DNA of 52,540 nt from a virus. Made by a program: the position numbers and the translations under genes. Where the stretch lies: positions 1 through 52,540 of the IMG/VR virus record IMGVR_UViG_3300033571_012987, one strand, 5' to 3'. Shown here in pieces: positions 7,079 through 14,508 of this stretch (its first letter is position 1; each line of letters opens with the position of its first letter). The notes beneath the pieces were generated by a model that was given only the letters and a program-made list of their open reading frames with translations, was not told where the DNA came from and did not search any database.

Positions 7079-7672
7079 ATGACAAACCCAAAACTATATT
7101 ACTTCATCAATTGCGTAGTATTCTCACTAGGGGCCTCGTATTTCATTAGATCAGGACTTGGCACAGACCCCCTTGACGTCTTCTGTTTGGGGATCCAAAA
7201 CAAAGTAGGACTCAGCATCGGAACTACTCAGTCATTATTTGCTCTAGTATGCCTTCTGATCTGGTCAGCCATAAATTCTTGGATGATGCCTCCGTGGAGT
7301 ACTTTCTTGACCTTCTTCCTCTGTGGGTATATGATAGACCTCTTTAGGCATAATATACCGACGTTTTCGTCTGGATATACCAATATGATTATCGGGTCCA
7401 TTCTATGCCTTCAGGGGTCGGCTGGTATCATATACAGCGGTTTCGGTATCAGGGCGATGGATTTGGTATCCATCTCGGTGGAGAGGATAACTGGGATAAA
7501 ATTCTGGATCACGAAAGCCGTTTTTGAGACAGCACTATTAACATTGGGTTGGTATATGGGAGGTCCGGTTGGTATTGGAACGATCACCTTCCTTGTAGTA
7601 GTCGGGTATCTAATTCAGCCTTGCATCACAATCAACAAGTTTATACTTGACAAATCAACAAGTCTGTGGTAA
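7079..7672 (+). CDS. YczE/YitT-like integral membrane protein
   Basis: The protein is 197 aa with about five to six hydrophobic segments. It shows the internal two-fold pattern of the YczE/YitT-type family: F-I-R-S-G-L-G-T-D-P-L-D-V (about 22-34) and L-S-I-G-T (about 45-49) in the first half, and S-G-F-G-I-R-A-M-D-L-V (about 120-130) and G-G-P-V-G-I-G-T (about 160-167) in the second. The biochemical role of the family is not well defined; it is a bacterial membrane family and unusual in a phage, suggesting capture from a host. TTCTA lies at 7068-7072, 6 nt before the ATG. The 3' end carries the next promoter. Confidence 0.72.
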   Translation: MTNPKLYYFINCVVFSLGASYFIRSGLGTDPLDVFCLGIQNKVGLSIGTTQSLFALVCLLIWSAINSWMMPPWSTFLTFFLCGYMIDLFRHNIPTFSSGYTNMIIGSILCLQGSAGIIYSGFGIRAMDLVSISVERITGIKFWITKAVFETALLTLGWYMGGPVGIGTITFLVVVGYLIQPCITINKFILDKSTSLW

Positions 7673-7675
7673 GAT
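7647..7675 (+). promoter_or_regulatory. Extended -10 sigma70-type promoter of the tRNA region
   Basis: TTGACA 7647-7652, a 17-nt spacer ending TGG, and TAAGAT 7670-7675. Unlike the other strong promoters here it is followed by a leader of about 30 nt before the small gene at 7712, and by the tRNA cluster. Confidence 0.7.
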
Positions 7676-7711
7676 CTTCTCACGCTGGTTCACCCCCGCT
7701 TTCATATCAAT

Positions 7712-7888
7712 ATGACACAAAGACAAATAATTGCTGAGCAACGAAAACTAAGGGTTGATCTATGGCTTATGCGCCAGCCGCTTACCCCTAGTTTTAACTC
7801 AAAACTTGAAGCTGCGGAGGCGTTCCGCAAAAGATTGAATGAATGGGTTGCGGAAAAAGACACCATAGCCCCCTCTTTTCACTTGTGA
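7712..7888 (+). CDS. Small hypothetical protein, 58 aa
   Basis: An ATG at 7712 opens a frame with a basic, helical product ending in S-F-H-L and a TGA at 7886-7888. The mixed-charge composition (residues 33-50 read as an amphipathic helix) is consistent with a real small protein. It is preceded by a strong promoter and followed by tRNA genes. Family not recognised. Confidence 0.5.
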   Translation: MTQRQIIAEQRKLRVDLWLMRQPLTPSFNSKLEAAEAFRKRLNEWVAEKDTIAPSFHL

Positions 7889-7944
7889 AGTACTGATACT
7901 GCGTGAAGAACGCAGAGCGTGTTCTGTTCTTTGACTTTTTTAAT

Positions 7945-8021
7945 GCACTTGTAGCTCAGTGGACTAGAGCAGCGGATTTCTAATCCGTAGGTCGCAGGTT
8001 CGATCCCTGCCAAGTGCGCCA
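7945..8021 (+). tRNA. tRNA-Arg (anticodon TCT)
   Basis: Acceptor stem 7945-7951 with 8011-8017 (7 bp), standard D arm, anticodon stem GCGGA/TCCGT with loop TTTCTAA (anticodon TCT, reading AGA), T arm GCAGG/CCTGC with TTCGATC loop, and encoded CCA at 8019-8021. The phage genes use AGA/AGG heavily, which fits carriage of this tRNA. Confidence 0.93.
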
Positions 8022-8023
8022 AA

Positions 8024-8099
8024 CGGCCTATAGCTCAATGGTTAGAGCAGGGAACTCATAATTCCTTGGTTGGGGGTTCGAATCCCTCTGGGCCGACCA
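8024..8099 (+). tRNA. CAT-anticodon tRNA (tRNA-Ile2 or tRNA-Met)
   Basis: Acceptor 8024-8030 with 8089-8095 (one G-U), D arm, anticodon stem GGGAA/TTCCT with loop CTCATAA, T arm and encoded CCA (8097-8099). The CTTGGT variable region resembles bacterial tRNA-Ile2 (lysidine-modified CAT reading AUA) more than elongator Met, and ATA codons are common in the phage genes; the identity cannot be settled by eye. Confidence 0.9.
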
Positions 8100-8104
8100 T
8101 TTTT

Positions 8105-8245
8105 GAGCGCGTGGCGGAATGTAAAGACGCCGACACAAGGCAAATGTTGACCCGAGTTTGCGGAAGAACGAACCATCGGGTCCCCAATGAAAGTGGACAA
8201 TTCAAAAATCCACAGGTTGCAGGTTCAAATCCTGCCGCGCTCACC
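8105..8245 (+). tRNA. tRNA-like gene (Leu/Ser-type ends) with an enlarged, unassigned central region
   Basis: The ends are tRNA-like: a 7-bp perfect acceptor stem (8105-8111 with 8236-8242), TGGCGGAATGTAAAGACGC as a class II-type D arm, and a T arm GCAGG/CCTGC with TTCAAAT loop, ending ACC without encoded CCA. Between the D and T arms are 88 nt, far more than a class II tRNA needs. They can form three hairpins: CGACA/TGTTG (8131-8149), GACCCGA/TCGGGTC (8149-8182) and GTGGA/TCCAC (8193-8213). None has a normal 7-nt anticodon loop with U33. It may be an interrupted, fused or degenerate tRNA-Leu, or a tRNA-mimicking RNA. Confidence 0.5.
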
Positions 8246-8266
8246 TTCTTTAAACGGAACTATCCT

Positions 8267-11200
8267 CTAGAACACGGCTATTTCGTTCTTGATGGAACTA
8301 TCTACCGCAGTTTTACTAACTGTAGTAATACTGTTTGAAACAGAGTTAACGACCATACCAAGAAACCCTTCTTCGCTTGGCAAATTGAATGACTCTCTAG
8401 CGTTTTCTGCATGGAACAGCGCCCCAGCAACGGAGTCAGTCAAGTCCTTTGACCCGTACTCGTGGAGAGTGACCAGATCCCCCCAAGGGACATCGAACTT
8501 TTTTGGATGATCTATCTTTTTACCAGTATCCTCAAGGTTCATCGCTTCAAGCAGTAGGAAATCGTGCTCATGAGTGGTGAAACGATCTTCGTGGACTATC
8601 TGCTTAAAAGTCTCATACCCTACTTTATTGACGTCTAGACTGAAGTATTGAGAGTTGAATCCAAGCTTCTTCAGTATGTTCCTGGTTTCAAAGGATAGCG
8701 CTCTCAAGTCGCAAGAGATTGATGATATTAAGAATCCTTTGTCTCTTAGCCACAATATGAATTCCCTTATCTTACCGTAGTCGAGTGGTTCTTTACTCCT
8801 ACCTCTAACCAGTCTTATAGCGAAGTCCAATTCGAAAACCGGCATCGCCATGATCTTTCTGGTCTGAGTAGCGGCATCCATCTTGTTCATGCTCCTATAG
8901 TATATAGGATGAACCATGGCAATCCCCATGGCGTCCATGGCACCGGTTGACATATCCATATGAATGAACCTGGGTGACTTTGGATCTCTTCTAGGGAACC
9001 ATCCTCCACTATATTCTTTCACCAGCAGATTTTCATGGAAGAAGTCCTTAAGCTGGTGTTCGCAATCGACTGATAGATCCACCTGATAACCCTTGGCAGC
9101 TGGTTTGTAGTCCCTCAGGGACTGGATCAATGGCATTACATTGGAGAAGTATTTAGCCATTCTACCAGTTGATCTACCACCGATATCCTTGATGGCTAGT
9201 AACAAATCATCCTCGAACTCAGACCGGTGCTCGACCGGCACCTCCATTATTCTGGAAGGTGACGACGTCCTTAAGATTTCAAGATCCTCAGGGTCGTCCA
9301 ATATCCTCGGATGATCAGTACTGTTTCCAACATCGACGTGGAACCATGCATCCTTAGCATCCGGTTCCCTCTCGAATTTGTAGCCACCAACATCGGCAAA
9401 CTTGACCGGTCCGGCAGTCCTCCAATATGGTAGGTCAACCACCATGGCACTCGGATTATTGCGCATTTTCTTCATATGACCGACCAGGAAGTCAGTCTCC
9501 TGATTGGCCGATGAGATTATGACAGTTAAGCCTTCTGTTGACTGCCTGAACCTGGATTTATATCTTCTATCGAGTCCCTTAACCAGCTTCTCGGCCTCCT
9601 TTGCGGCGTCCTTTTCAATTCGAAAGTTAATTTCATCGATCAACACCCCGAGAACGTTTCTACCGAGAGCGTGTCTGGCCTTCGAACCCGCCTCCATGGT
9701 AACACCCTTCATCAGGTCAACCTTCATCGTCGAGTATTTCTTCTTCTCGTCAACTACTGCCTGTTCGTTGAAGAATGGGGATGCTAGCATGCCGTTCACT
9801 GCGTACGAGAAGGCACCCTCCTTTACCTGCGATTTATCTGTCGATAAGAATGTGAACGTTAGCTTGGAGATCCTACTCATACCGAAGTACAAGAGAGGAT
9901 TTCTCATGCACAGAACCCTTGCCATCTTGTATAGGATAGCGACGGACCCACAGAAGGACTTACCAGACCCGATGCAGTTATGAACGCTAACGCCGTTAGC
10001 TAACCACTTCTTGTTTTCAGAGTCAACAACATCCCCAGTTGCAATCTTACCGATTTTTTCCACTGACACTACTGGGACTAGCCAGTCTGTTGAGACAAAA
10101 AGGTTTTTAAGGAATTCAGCTGCCGGGATTCCAGAATGGAACTCACACCATTCATCAAAACAAGTTCTTGTAAGCCTCTTTCCACGCTGCCCTTGTATTA
10201 GGTTAACCCATTTTGTGCCGTACTTCTTTAGACCATTGGCAGTCATGTAATCACCCAACCATTTTCCGGTGATCGGAACGCTGTCAATAGTTCGTTTGGC
10301 AGTTCTTCCACTCAAACCTTGCAACAACCGAACTGATTCTTCCTCTTTGCCTAAGACGAGACCGACATGCTTAAAAAAAAGTTCAATATCGACTGAACTG
10401 TTAATGCATAGGTTCCAGTGGTGACCATAATCTTTTAGTCGTTTCTTTGTCTTCCTAAGGCGTATCTTCTTAACTGATGTCAAGATGCCAAACCTAAGGA
10501 GAAGGGCTTGCATCTCCCTAATAAACCTCTCTGATTTCATCCTCAACTGTAAAAACCCATCAATTGTCCTATACTTCTTATTTACCAATCTCTCTCTATT
10601 GTACACGGTCCCTTCTGCAGCCCAGACGCGGTTGATAAACAGGGCTATCTGCCGCATTGGCGCGGAATGAATGGATGGAGGAATTACTACGTGGGCTGTT
10701 TTCACATGAGCTTGATGTCCTATTAGCCACGGTTTAAACCCAGATGTTGTACTTTTTTCTACAGTAACTACCCAACACTTTTGTCCACGTGCTTCTGGCT
10801 CTAACCATCCGTTCCAGCCCATCTCACGAAGGCAACTCAAAACTTCCTTGCAAGTCTCTATATTACCATCTGTAAAAGTAGCACATGAATTGCTATCGTT
10901 GAGAGAGCCATCTGTAGGCCAGTAGGCCAATAGTTTCACCTCAGCGTCCGTTAGTTTGGTGGTTGGGGCATACTGCTGACCGCGAGGGACTACTACCATA
11001 TCAGACTTTGTGAGAGAGTCAGCTCTCTTCCATATACGGCCTGAGTGGTTACAGCATTCAACTTCATGATCCGGAGTAAGTTTCAGCTCCATCCCATTTC
11101 TCAAGGTTACTTTCATAGCTTCCTTAACACCAGAATCAGCTACCCCAGCAGCTGACTTAACTCCATCTGATGTCTGTACGTTGATGTCACGTTTACCTAT

Positions 11201-11611
11201 CAACTCCCCAAGATGAATCATTCTACCGTTTCCGAGAGTAACGGATGTATCGTGGGATAAACAACCAGAAAGTATCAGCTGTTGCACCTTGCTACTGGGC
11301 GAAAAGGCTTCCCCAAGAACGTCCATCCAGCACGGGTACAGACCGTTTTGATTCTCTTCTTCGATCCTTCTGCAAACGCTTCCAAGGTAAAAATCATCGT
11401 TTAAGAACTCCACAATGCTTGGAGGAGGTCTCCAAAAATCAGCCTCGTGCAGCATGGAAAGGGTGGAAGAATCCCCGGTCTCGGATAACTCGGCCATTAT
11501 AGTTGTGGCTATTTCTATCTCCTCTGGAGACATACCAGACACGTCCACTTCCTCATCAACCAGAGCCTGACATAAGTCATTAGGATGATTTAATAGCCAT
11601 TTTTTATCCAT
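8267..11611 (-). CDS. terL: Terminase large subunit, interrupted by an intein
   Basis: The precursor is 1,114 aa; removing a 429-aa intein (residues 117-545) leaves a 685-aa protein of usual TerL size. After splicing, the Walker A region reads L-S-G-C-I-G-S-G-K-S-F, with Walker B V-L-I-D-E-I-N downstream and a probable nuclease motif H-M-D-M-S-T-G further on. TerL packages DNA into proheads as ATPase motor and cuts concatemers with its RNase H-fold nuclease. The ATG at 11611 is preceded by TTCTA on the minus strand (11619-11623). The divergent neighbour starts at 11639. TerL activity should depend on splicing because the intein splits the P-loop. Confidence 0.9.
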   Translation of the reverse strand: MDKKWLLNHPNDLCQALVDEEVDVSGMSPEEIEIATTIMAELSETGDSSTLSMLHEADFWRPPPSIVEFLNDDFYLGSVCRRIEEENQNGLYPCWMDVLGEAFSPSSKVQQLILSGCLSHDTSVTLGNGRMIHLGELIGKRDINVQTSDGVKSAAGVADSGVKEAMKVTLRNGMELKLTPDHEVECCNHSGRIWKRADSLTKSDMVVVPRGQQYAPTTKLTDAEVKLLAYWPTDGSLNDSNSCATFTDGNIETCKEVLSCLREMGWNGWLEPEARGQKCWVVTVEKSTTSGFKPWLIGHQAHVKTAHVVIPPSIHSAPMRQIALFINRVWAAEGTVYNRERLVNKKYRTIDGFLQLRMKSERFIREMQALLLRFGILTSVKKIRLRKTKKRLKDYGHHWNLCINSSVDIELFFKHVGLVLGKEEESVRLLQGLSGRTAKRTIDSVPITGKWLGDYMTANGLKKYGTKWVNLIQGQRGKRLTRTCFDEWCEFHSGIPAAEFLKNLFVSTDWLVPVVSVEKIGKIATGDVVDSENKKWLANGVSVHNCIGSGKSFCGSVAILYKMARVLCMRNPLLYFGMSRISKLTFTFLSTDKSQVKEGAFSYAVNGMLASPFFNEQAVVDEKKKYSTMKVDLMKGVTMEAGSKARHALGRNVLGVLIDEINFRIEKDAAKEAEKLVKGLDRRYKSRFRQSTEGLTVIISSANQETDFLVGHMKKMRNNPSAMVVDLPYWRTAGPVKFADVGGYKFEREPDAKDAWFHVDVGNSTDHPRILDDPEDLEILRTSSPSRIMEVPVEHRSEFEDDLLLAIKDIGGRSTGRMAKYFSNVMPLIQSLRDYKPAAKGYQVDLSVDCEHQLKDFFHENLLVKEYSGGWFPRRDPKSPRFIHMDMSTGAMDAMGIAMVHPIYYRSMNKMDAATQTRKIMAMPVFELDFAIRLVRGRSKEPLDYGKIREFILWLRDKGFLISSISCDLRALSFETRNILKKLGFNSQYFSLDVNKVGYETFKQIVHEDRFTTHEHDFLLLEAMNLEDTGKKIDHPKKFDVPWGDLVTLHEYGSKDLTDSVAGALFHAENARESFNLPSEEGFLGMVVNSVSNSITTVSKTAVDSSIKNEIAVF
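9977..11263 (-). other. Intein with LAGLIDADG-type endonuclease, inserted in the terminase Walker A motif
   Basis: The intein is 429 codons. It begins with Cys (C-L-S-H-D-T-S-V, block A), has block B L-T-P-D-H (intein residues about 62-66), a DOD endonuclease with L-L-A-Y-W-P-T-D-G-S (about 111-120) and a second copy F-I-N-R-V-W-A-A-E-G-T, and ends V-S-V-H-N with the +1 residue Cys. All four splice-critical features (Cys1, block B T-x-x-H, terminal His-Asn, Cys+1) are present, so it should be active. The first endonuclease motif has W-P-T-D-G instead of the commoner G-D-G form, but its acidic residue is kept. Confidence 0.92.
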
Positions 11612-11638
11612 TCCACTTTAGAACGTAATTATCACCAC

Positions 11639-12004
11639 ATGAAATTGGTCGATAAACTACTGGAGAGACCCACATCCAAAGTCATAAGGAGGGTGGACAT
11701 CGAGAATCTACTTCCCGACAAGGATAATATGGAGGTGGCCGTGGATTCTCTGCGTAAGGGTGCGAGATCCGAAGACAAGTCTCCAATAGGGGTTTATAAG
11801 TCTGGTAGAAAATATATCGTTGCTGACGGTCATCACAGACTTCTTCAGGCTATAATCAATGGGGATTCATCGATACTGGCCGACATAATGATACCGGAAA
11901 CCCCTATAAGTCGCAGAGGGGTCATAAGACTTAACTTACTAGACGGAGATTATTACGGTCTTGATAGTTCCTTAGAAAATGGTTGGTTAATTCCTAGGTT
12001 GTGA
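11639..12004 (+). CDS. ParB/Srx-fold protein, 121 aa
   Basis: The segment Y-I-V-A-D-G-H-H-R-L-L-Q-A (about 59-71) is the ParB/sulfiredoxin-type nucleotide-binding motif (usually xDGxHR), preceded by an L-L-P-type stretch at about 24-26 as in ParB N-terminal domains. There is no HTH domain, so it is a single-domain member; such proteins include nucleases, CTPases and unknown phage factors. It is divergent from terL with a 27-nt gap. A late-like GTAATTAT lies 6 nt before the ATG (one mismatch to the GTAGTTAT variant). Confidence 0.65.
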   Translation: MKLVDKLLERPTSKVIRRVDIENLLPDKDNMEVAVDSLRKGARSEDKSPIGVYKSGRKYIVADGHHRLLQAIINGDSSILADIMIPETPISRRGVIRLNLLDGDYYGLDSSLENGWLIPRL

Positions 12005-12007
12005 AGC

Positions 12008-12015
12008 GTAGTTAT
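12008..12015 (+). promoter_or_regulatory. GTAGTTAT late-promoter candidate
   Basis: One mismatch from CTAGTTAT and 4 nt upstream of the ATG at 12020, the same spacing as at three other sites. Confidence 0.4.
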
Positions 12016-12019
12016 ATAG

Positions 12020-12715
12020 ATGAGGATAGGAGAGTATTGGATAACCAACGATGGTAACATACCGGCTGACGGAAACTTCGGCGATAGCCACGAGGACGTG
12101 GTAATCAACACAGTGATCAGAAAAATCCTTGATGCCATCGGGTACGAAAATGAGGAGTTTAGTGATAGGATTCAATTTCGCATGTGGCTGAACGATGTAT
12201 ACTTCCCTGACGTATATGGATGGGAAGAGGAGGACCCGTACGGGAGGTTGGTTCAGAGGTTGAAGGGAACTTTCTCAGGTGATCCAGGGGAGGAACTTAC
12301 AGTCATCAACGGGACGGATGAGGATGCCAGAATAATAGCCATAAACAAGTGGAATTGGATACGTCTTGCTGGATTTAGCGCCGAAGTGAAGGATTTCTCC
12401 GAAAGAACCCTAAAAAGGCTGGCAGAGGGAGTTCTGGACATCGTTTACGAAGAAGGCTTCGACGGCGATGAGGATGATCTAATGGGTATTGAGATCAATG
12501 TCAGTACTTATACGGGAAAGAACAGCCAGAATAGGTCCATGTCGATCCGGGAGCTTCTCTCAGGAGAGGGAGGTGAGAGTGGTCTCGAATATAGTAGGTC
12601 CTCGAAAGAAGAGTTGAGGAAGATGGATATAGCTTCCCAGCCTAAGTATTACGGAACTCGTCTTGGGGATTCCCTCGCAGTAATTTCTACACTTTTAGAA
12701 TATGATATTAACTGA
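12020..12715 (+). CDS. Hypothetical, probably virion-associated protein, 231 aa
   Basis: No family name can be given. The N-terminus has the pattern G-E-Y-W-I-x-x-x-G-x-x-x-A-D-G-x-x-G-D-x-H-E-x-V, a compact motif with a conserved His that recurs in phage proteins of unknown role. The rest is acidic and helical. It lies between terL and another probable head or neck gene and overlaps that gene by 14 nt, so co-expression with packaging/head proteins is likely. Preceded by GTAGTTAT. Confidence 0.7.
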   Translation: MRIGEYWITNDGNIPADGNFGDSHEDVVINTVIRKILDAIGYENEEFSDRIQFRMWLNDVYFPDVYGWEEEDPYGRLVQRLKGTFSGDPGEELTVINGTDEDARIIAINKWNWIRLAGFSAEVKDFSERTLKRLAEGVLDIVYEEGFDGDEDDLMGIEINVSTYTGKNSQNRSMSIRELLSGEGGESGLEYSRSSKEELRKMDIASQPKYYGTRLGDSLAVISTLLEYDIN

Positions 12716-13439
12716 CACCTTTAGTTTAGACCAGCTGCGCCAGTGGATCAGAGAGACCCTAGGCGGTACCGTCTGGAGACTCGAAGGCATGAACGATGCT
12801 AACTCCCAAGCTCTCGATTCTGCTATCTCGATAGCCATAATGACGTACTCGAAGGAAGTACCGAGGATATCTTGGGAGACTATACCACCGGGGTCCACTG
12901 CGTACAAGATAAAATCCAACCCAGTGTACGGGGTAATAAGGGTTGACTTCATTGAACCATACAACTCGTACGGCATGGGGGCCACTGGGCTTGGATTAAC
13001 TCAGAACCTTACCGGCGTTGTCACCCCACCGATACTTTCGGCTGGTGGAGTAGGTGCTGGTGATATATTCCAATTCCAGACCTGGAGAAAGTCATTCCAA
13101 AGGGTAACCTCTAGGAGGCCCAATTGGGCTTACGACGATACTGAGGGTGTGATCCATGTATACAACCCAGTTAATTATTACGCCTGCGCGATCATAACAT
13201 CTCCGAGGAATTTCGAACAGATTCGTTTACAGCACAAGATGTGGGTGGCCAGAATGTCCCTTGCTCAGGCCAAAGTCAGACTAGGAGAGATTAGGTCTAA
13301 ATATGAAGTTCAGGGGCCTGGGGGAGATCCTATAAAGCTGAACGGGGATAAACTGAAGGATGAGGGTAACAAAGAGATAGAGGCCCTCTCAAAGGAGCTA
13401 GATGGAATAAGGCTAAGAGGTATCCCGTTCTGGGATTAA
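12702..13439 (+). CDS. Putative head-completion/neck or connector protein, 245 aa
   Basis: Homology is not certain. The protein has a helical start, a beta-rich middle (about residues 60-165, with V-I-R-V-D-F-I-E-P-Y and V-I-H-V-Y-N-P) and a long C-terminal helical stretch (about 170-240) typical of adaptor or neck proteins. It follows terL and a companion gene, which is the usual position of connector genes. It could instead be another tail-associated structural protein. Confidence 0.6.
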   Translation: MILTDTFSLDQLRQWIRETLGGTVWRLEGMNDANSQALDSAISIAIMTYSKEVPRISWETIPPGSTAYKIKSNPVYGVIRVDFIEPYNSYGMGATGLGLTQNLTGVVTPPILSAGGVGAGDIFQFQTWRKSFQRVTSRRPNWAYDDTEGVIHVYNPVNYYACAIITSPRNFEQIRLQHKMWVARMSLAQAKVRLGEIRSKYEVQGPGGDPIKLNGDKLKDEGNKEIEALSKELDGIRLRGIPFWD

Positions 13440-13588
13440 CCGAATTTCTTATTCCTACGTTTGGACTGTTCCTCCGCGTATTGTTTACTGACCCCGTTCA
13501 CGACGGCCTTCATGGTCTTGGTATTGATAATTCTCCAATACCCATTATTATCCGGGTCAGGTTCCGCCTTCCACAGGTTCTTATTCAT
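13436..13588 (-). CDS. Small hypothetical protein, 50 aa
   Basis: The start at 13588 overlaps the stop of the upstream gene as ATGA. The product has W-K-A-E-P-D-P-D-N-N-G-Y-W-R-I-I-N near the start and a basic C-terminus. The 3' end overlaps the convergent virion gene by 4 nt. Family unknown. Confidence 0.6.
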   Translation of the reverse strand: MNKNLWKAEPDPDNNGYWRIINTKTMKAVVNGVSKQYAEEQSKRRNKKFG

Positions 13589-13953
13589 AATCCTAGAGTC
13601 AAAATTAAAGCTTCGAAGCGGCAATTAGCGCTGGCGTGCCAATTCCAATTGTACTCAAGAACTCCATCGTTGTTTTTCATCGATATTCGTTTGAGTTCCT
13701 CACCATACTCGAATGACCACCCTGGGGGCTGTTTCTCGTACGCTTTTTTCTCCACCGATCGTAGAGCGTTCAAGTCGTTTGGATAATCCGGTAGGTCTTC
13801 GAAGGTGTGGTCTTGAATTCCAACCCAAATCTTATGCTCGACCCCTTCTTTTCTCCAGAACCTGAGACCGTTGTGGTTGGGTGGTTGTAAGACCCACCCA
13901 TCAAACTCAGCCATTGCCCAAATCTTACTGTATATTGACCTTTCCTTACTCAT
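13585..13953 (-). CDS. Phage ABA-sandwich-domain-like protein
   Basis: The protein is 122 aa. The layout F-D-G-W near the start, Y-P-N-D-L-N-A in the middle (about 76-82), and W-H-A-S-A-x-x-R-x-E-A-L-I-L-T-L-G-L at the end resembles the small 'phage ABA sandwich' or DUF2591-type proteins common in phage and prophage accessory regions. Their function is unknown. It is coupled on both sides by short overlaps (stop of the DUF3307 gene at 13950; ATGA to the 50-aa gene). Confidence 0.5.
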   Translation of the reverse strand: MSKERSIYSKIWAMAEFDGWVLQPPNHNGLRFWRKEGVEHKIWVGIQDHTFEDLPDYPNDLNALRSVEKKAYEKQPPGWSFEYGEELKRISMKNNDGVLEYNWNWHASANCRFEALILTLGL

Positions 13954-14384
13954 TTCAGATAGTCTATGGCTAGATAGTTAATGAGGAGGTGGATAGTGTT
14001 ATCAGCGGCAATTAGAAGCCATACCGACAACCACGGCGGAGAGTCTTTGTGATAACCGGTAGCGGAACAATCCTCCCACTTATGCCACCACTCAGTCCAC
14101 TGATGCCTAATCCCAAGTGAGTCATGTGTCACTCCATGATATGTGTCTCTTGGAGCTAGGAAGTTCTTGGCGTATACCACATATCTGGCCAACCTGTAAC
14201 GGTCGATGAAGAAATGGGTCACCATGATCACCATGAAAGCGTTAACGGAAGTGATCAGAAGGAACGGTAGTGAGTATACCAAGGCATGACAGGCGGCAGC
14301 TGTGTGGCTTTTGGTCTTCCTTTGTGCCATCCAGTCGGACTGCAGGACATAGTCACCTATTAAATGAAGTATTAGTTGTAGCAT
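13950..14384 (-). CDS. DUF3307-like membrane protein
   Basis: The protein is 144 aa. It begins L-H-L-I-G-D-Y-V-L-Q-S-D-W-M-A and continues with a hydrophobic segment (about 36-60) containing H-F-F-I-D-R-Y-R-L-A, then another near the C-terminus. These His/Asp-containing helices are typical of DUF3307, an integral membrane family of unknown function that is frequent in phages. A TTCTA motif (14398-14402 on the minus strand) lies 13 nt upstream of the ATG. Confidence 0.75.
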   Translation of the reverse strand: MLQLILHLIGDYVLQSDWMAQRKTKSHTAAACHALVYSLPFLLITSVNAFMVIMVTHFFIDRYRLARYVVYAKNFLAPRDTYHGVTHDSLGIRHQWTEWWHKWEDCSATGYHKDSPPWLSVWLLIAADNTIHLLINYLAIDYLK

Positions 14385-14454
14385 TTGGTTTAGGGGTTAG
14401 AATGAACTTTTCCGAGTAATCGTCTCTCTGCCAGTAACCCGAACTGAAAGACTG

Positions 14455-14508
14455 CTATAATAGAACGATTGTCAGGGTTATTACAGCGAATAGTCCTATA
14501 ACAGTCAT
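14455..14508 (-). CDS. Possible 17-aa hydrophobic peptide coupled to ligA
   Basis: An ATG overlapping the ligA stop as ATGA opens a 17-codon frame encoding an almost wholly hydrophobic peptide (G-L-F-A-V-I-T-L-T-I-V-L-L core). The ATGA junction is the same as at real gene boundaries here, but the length is so short that it may be chance. The rest of the 14385-14504 gap holds only a TTCTA motif and an imperfect 10-nt inverted repeat (14450-14459 and 14497-14506). Confidence 0.25.
   Translation of the reverse strand: MTVIGLFAVITLTIVLL

Noticed and set aside
8056-8244. Protein frame of 62 aa on the minus strand over the tRNA cluster
   Set aside because: It resembles the G-F-E-P-A-T-type artefact proteins produced by translating tRNA genes; the tRNA reading explains the sequence.
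8066-8338. Protein frame of 90 aa on the plus strand over the tRNA cluster
   Set aside because: It runs through tRNA-CAT and the tRNA-like gene (typical V-G-G-S-N-P-S-G and A-G-S-N-P-A tRNA-derived motifs) and into the terL 3' end.
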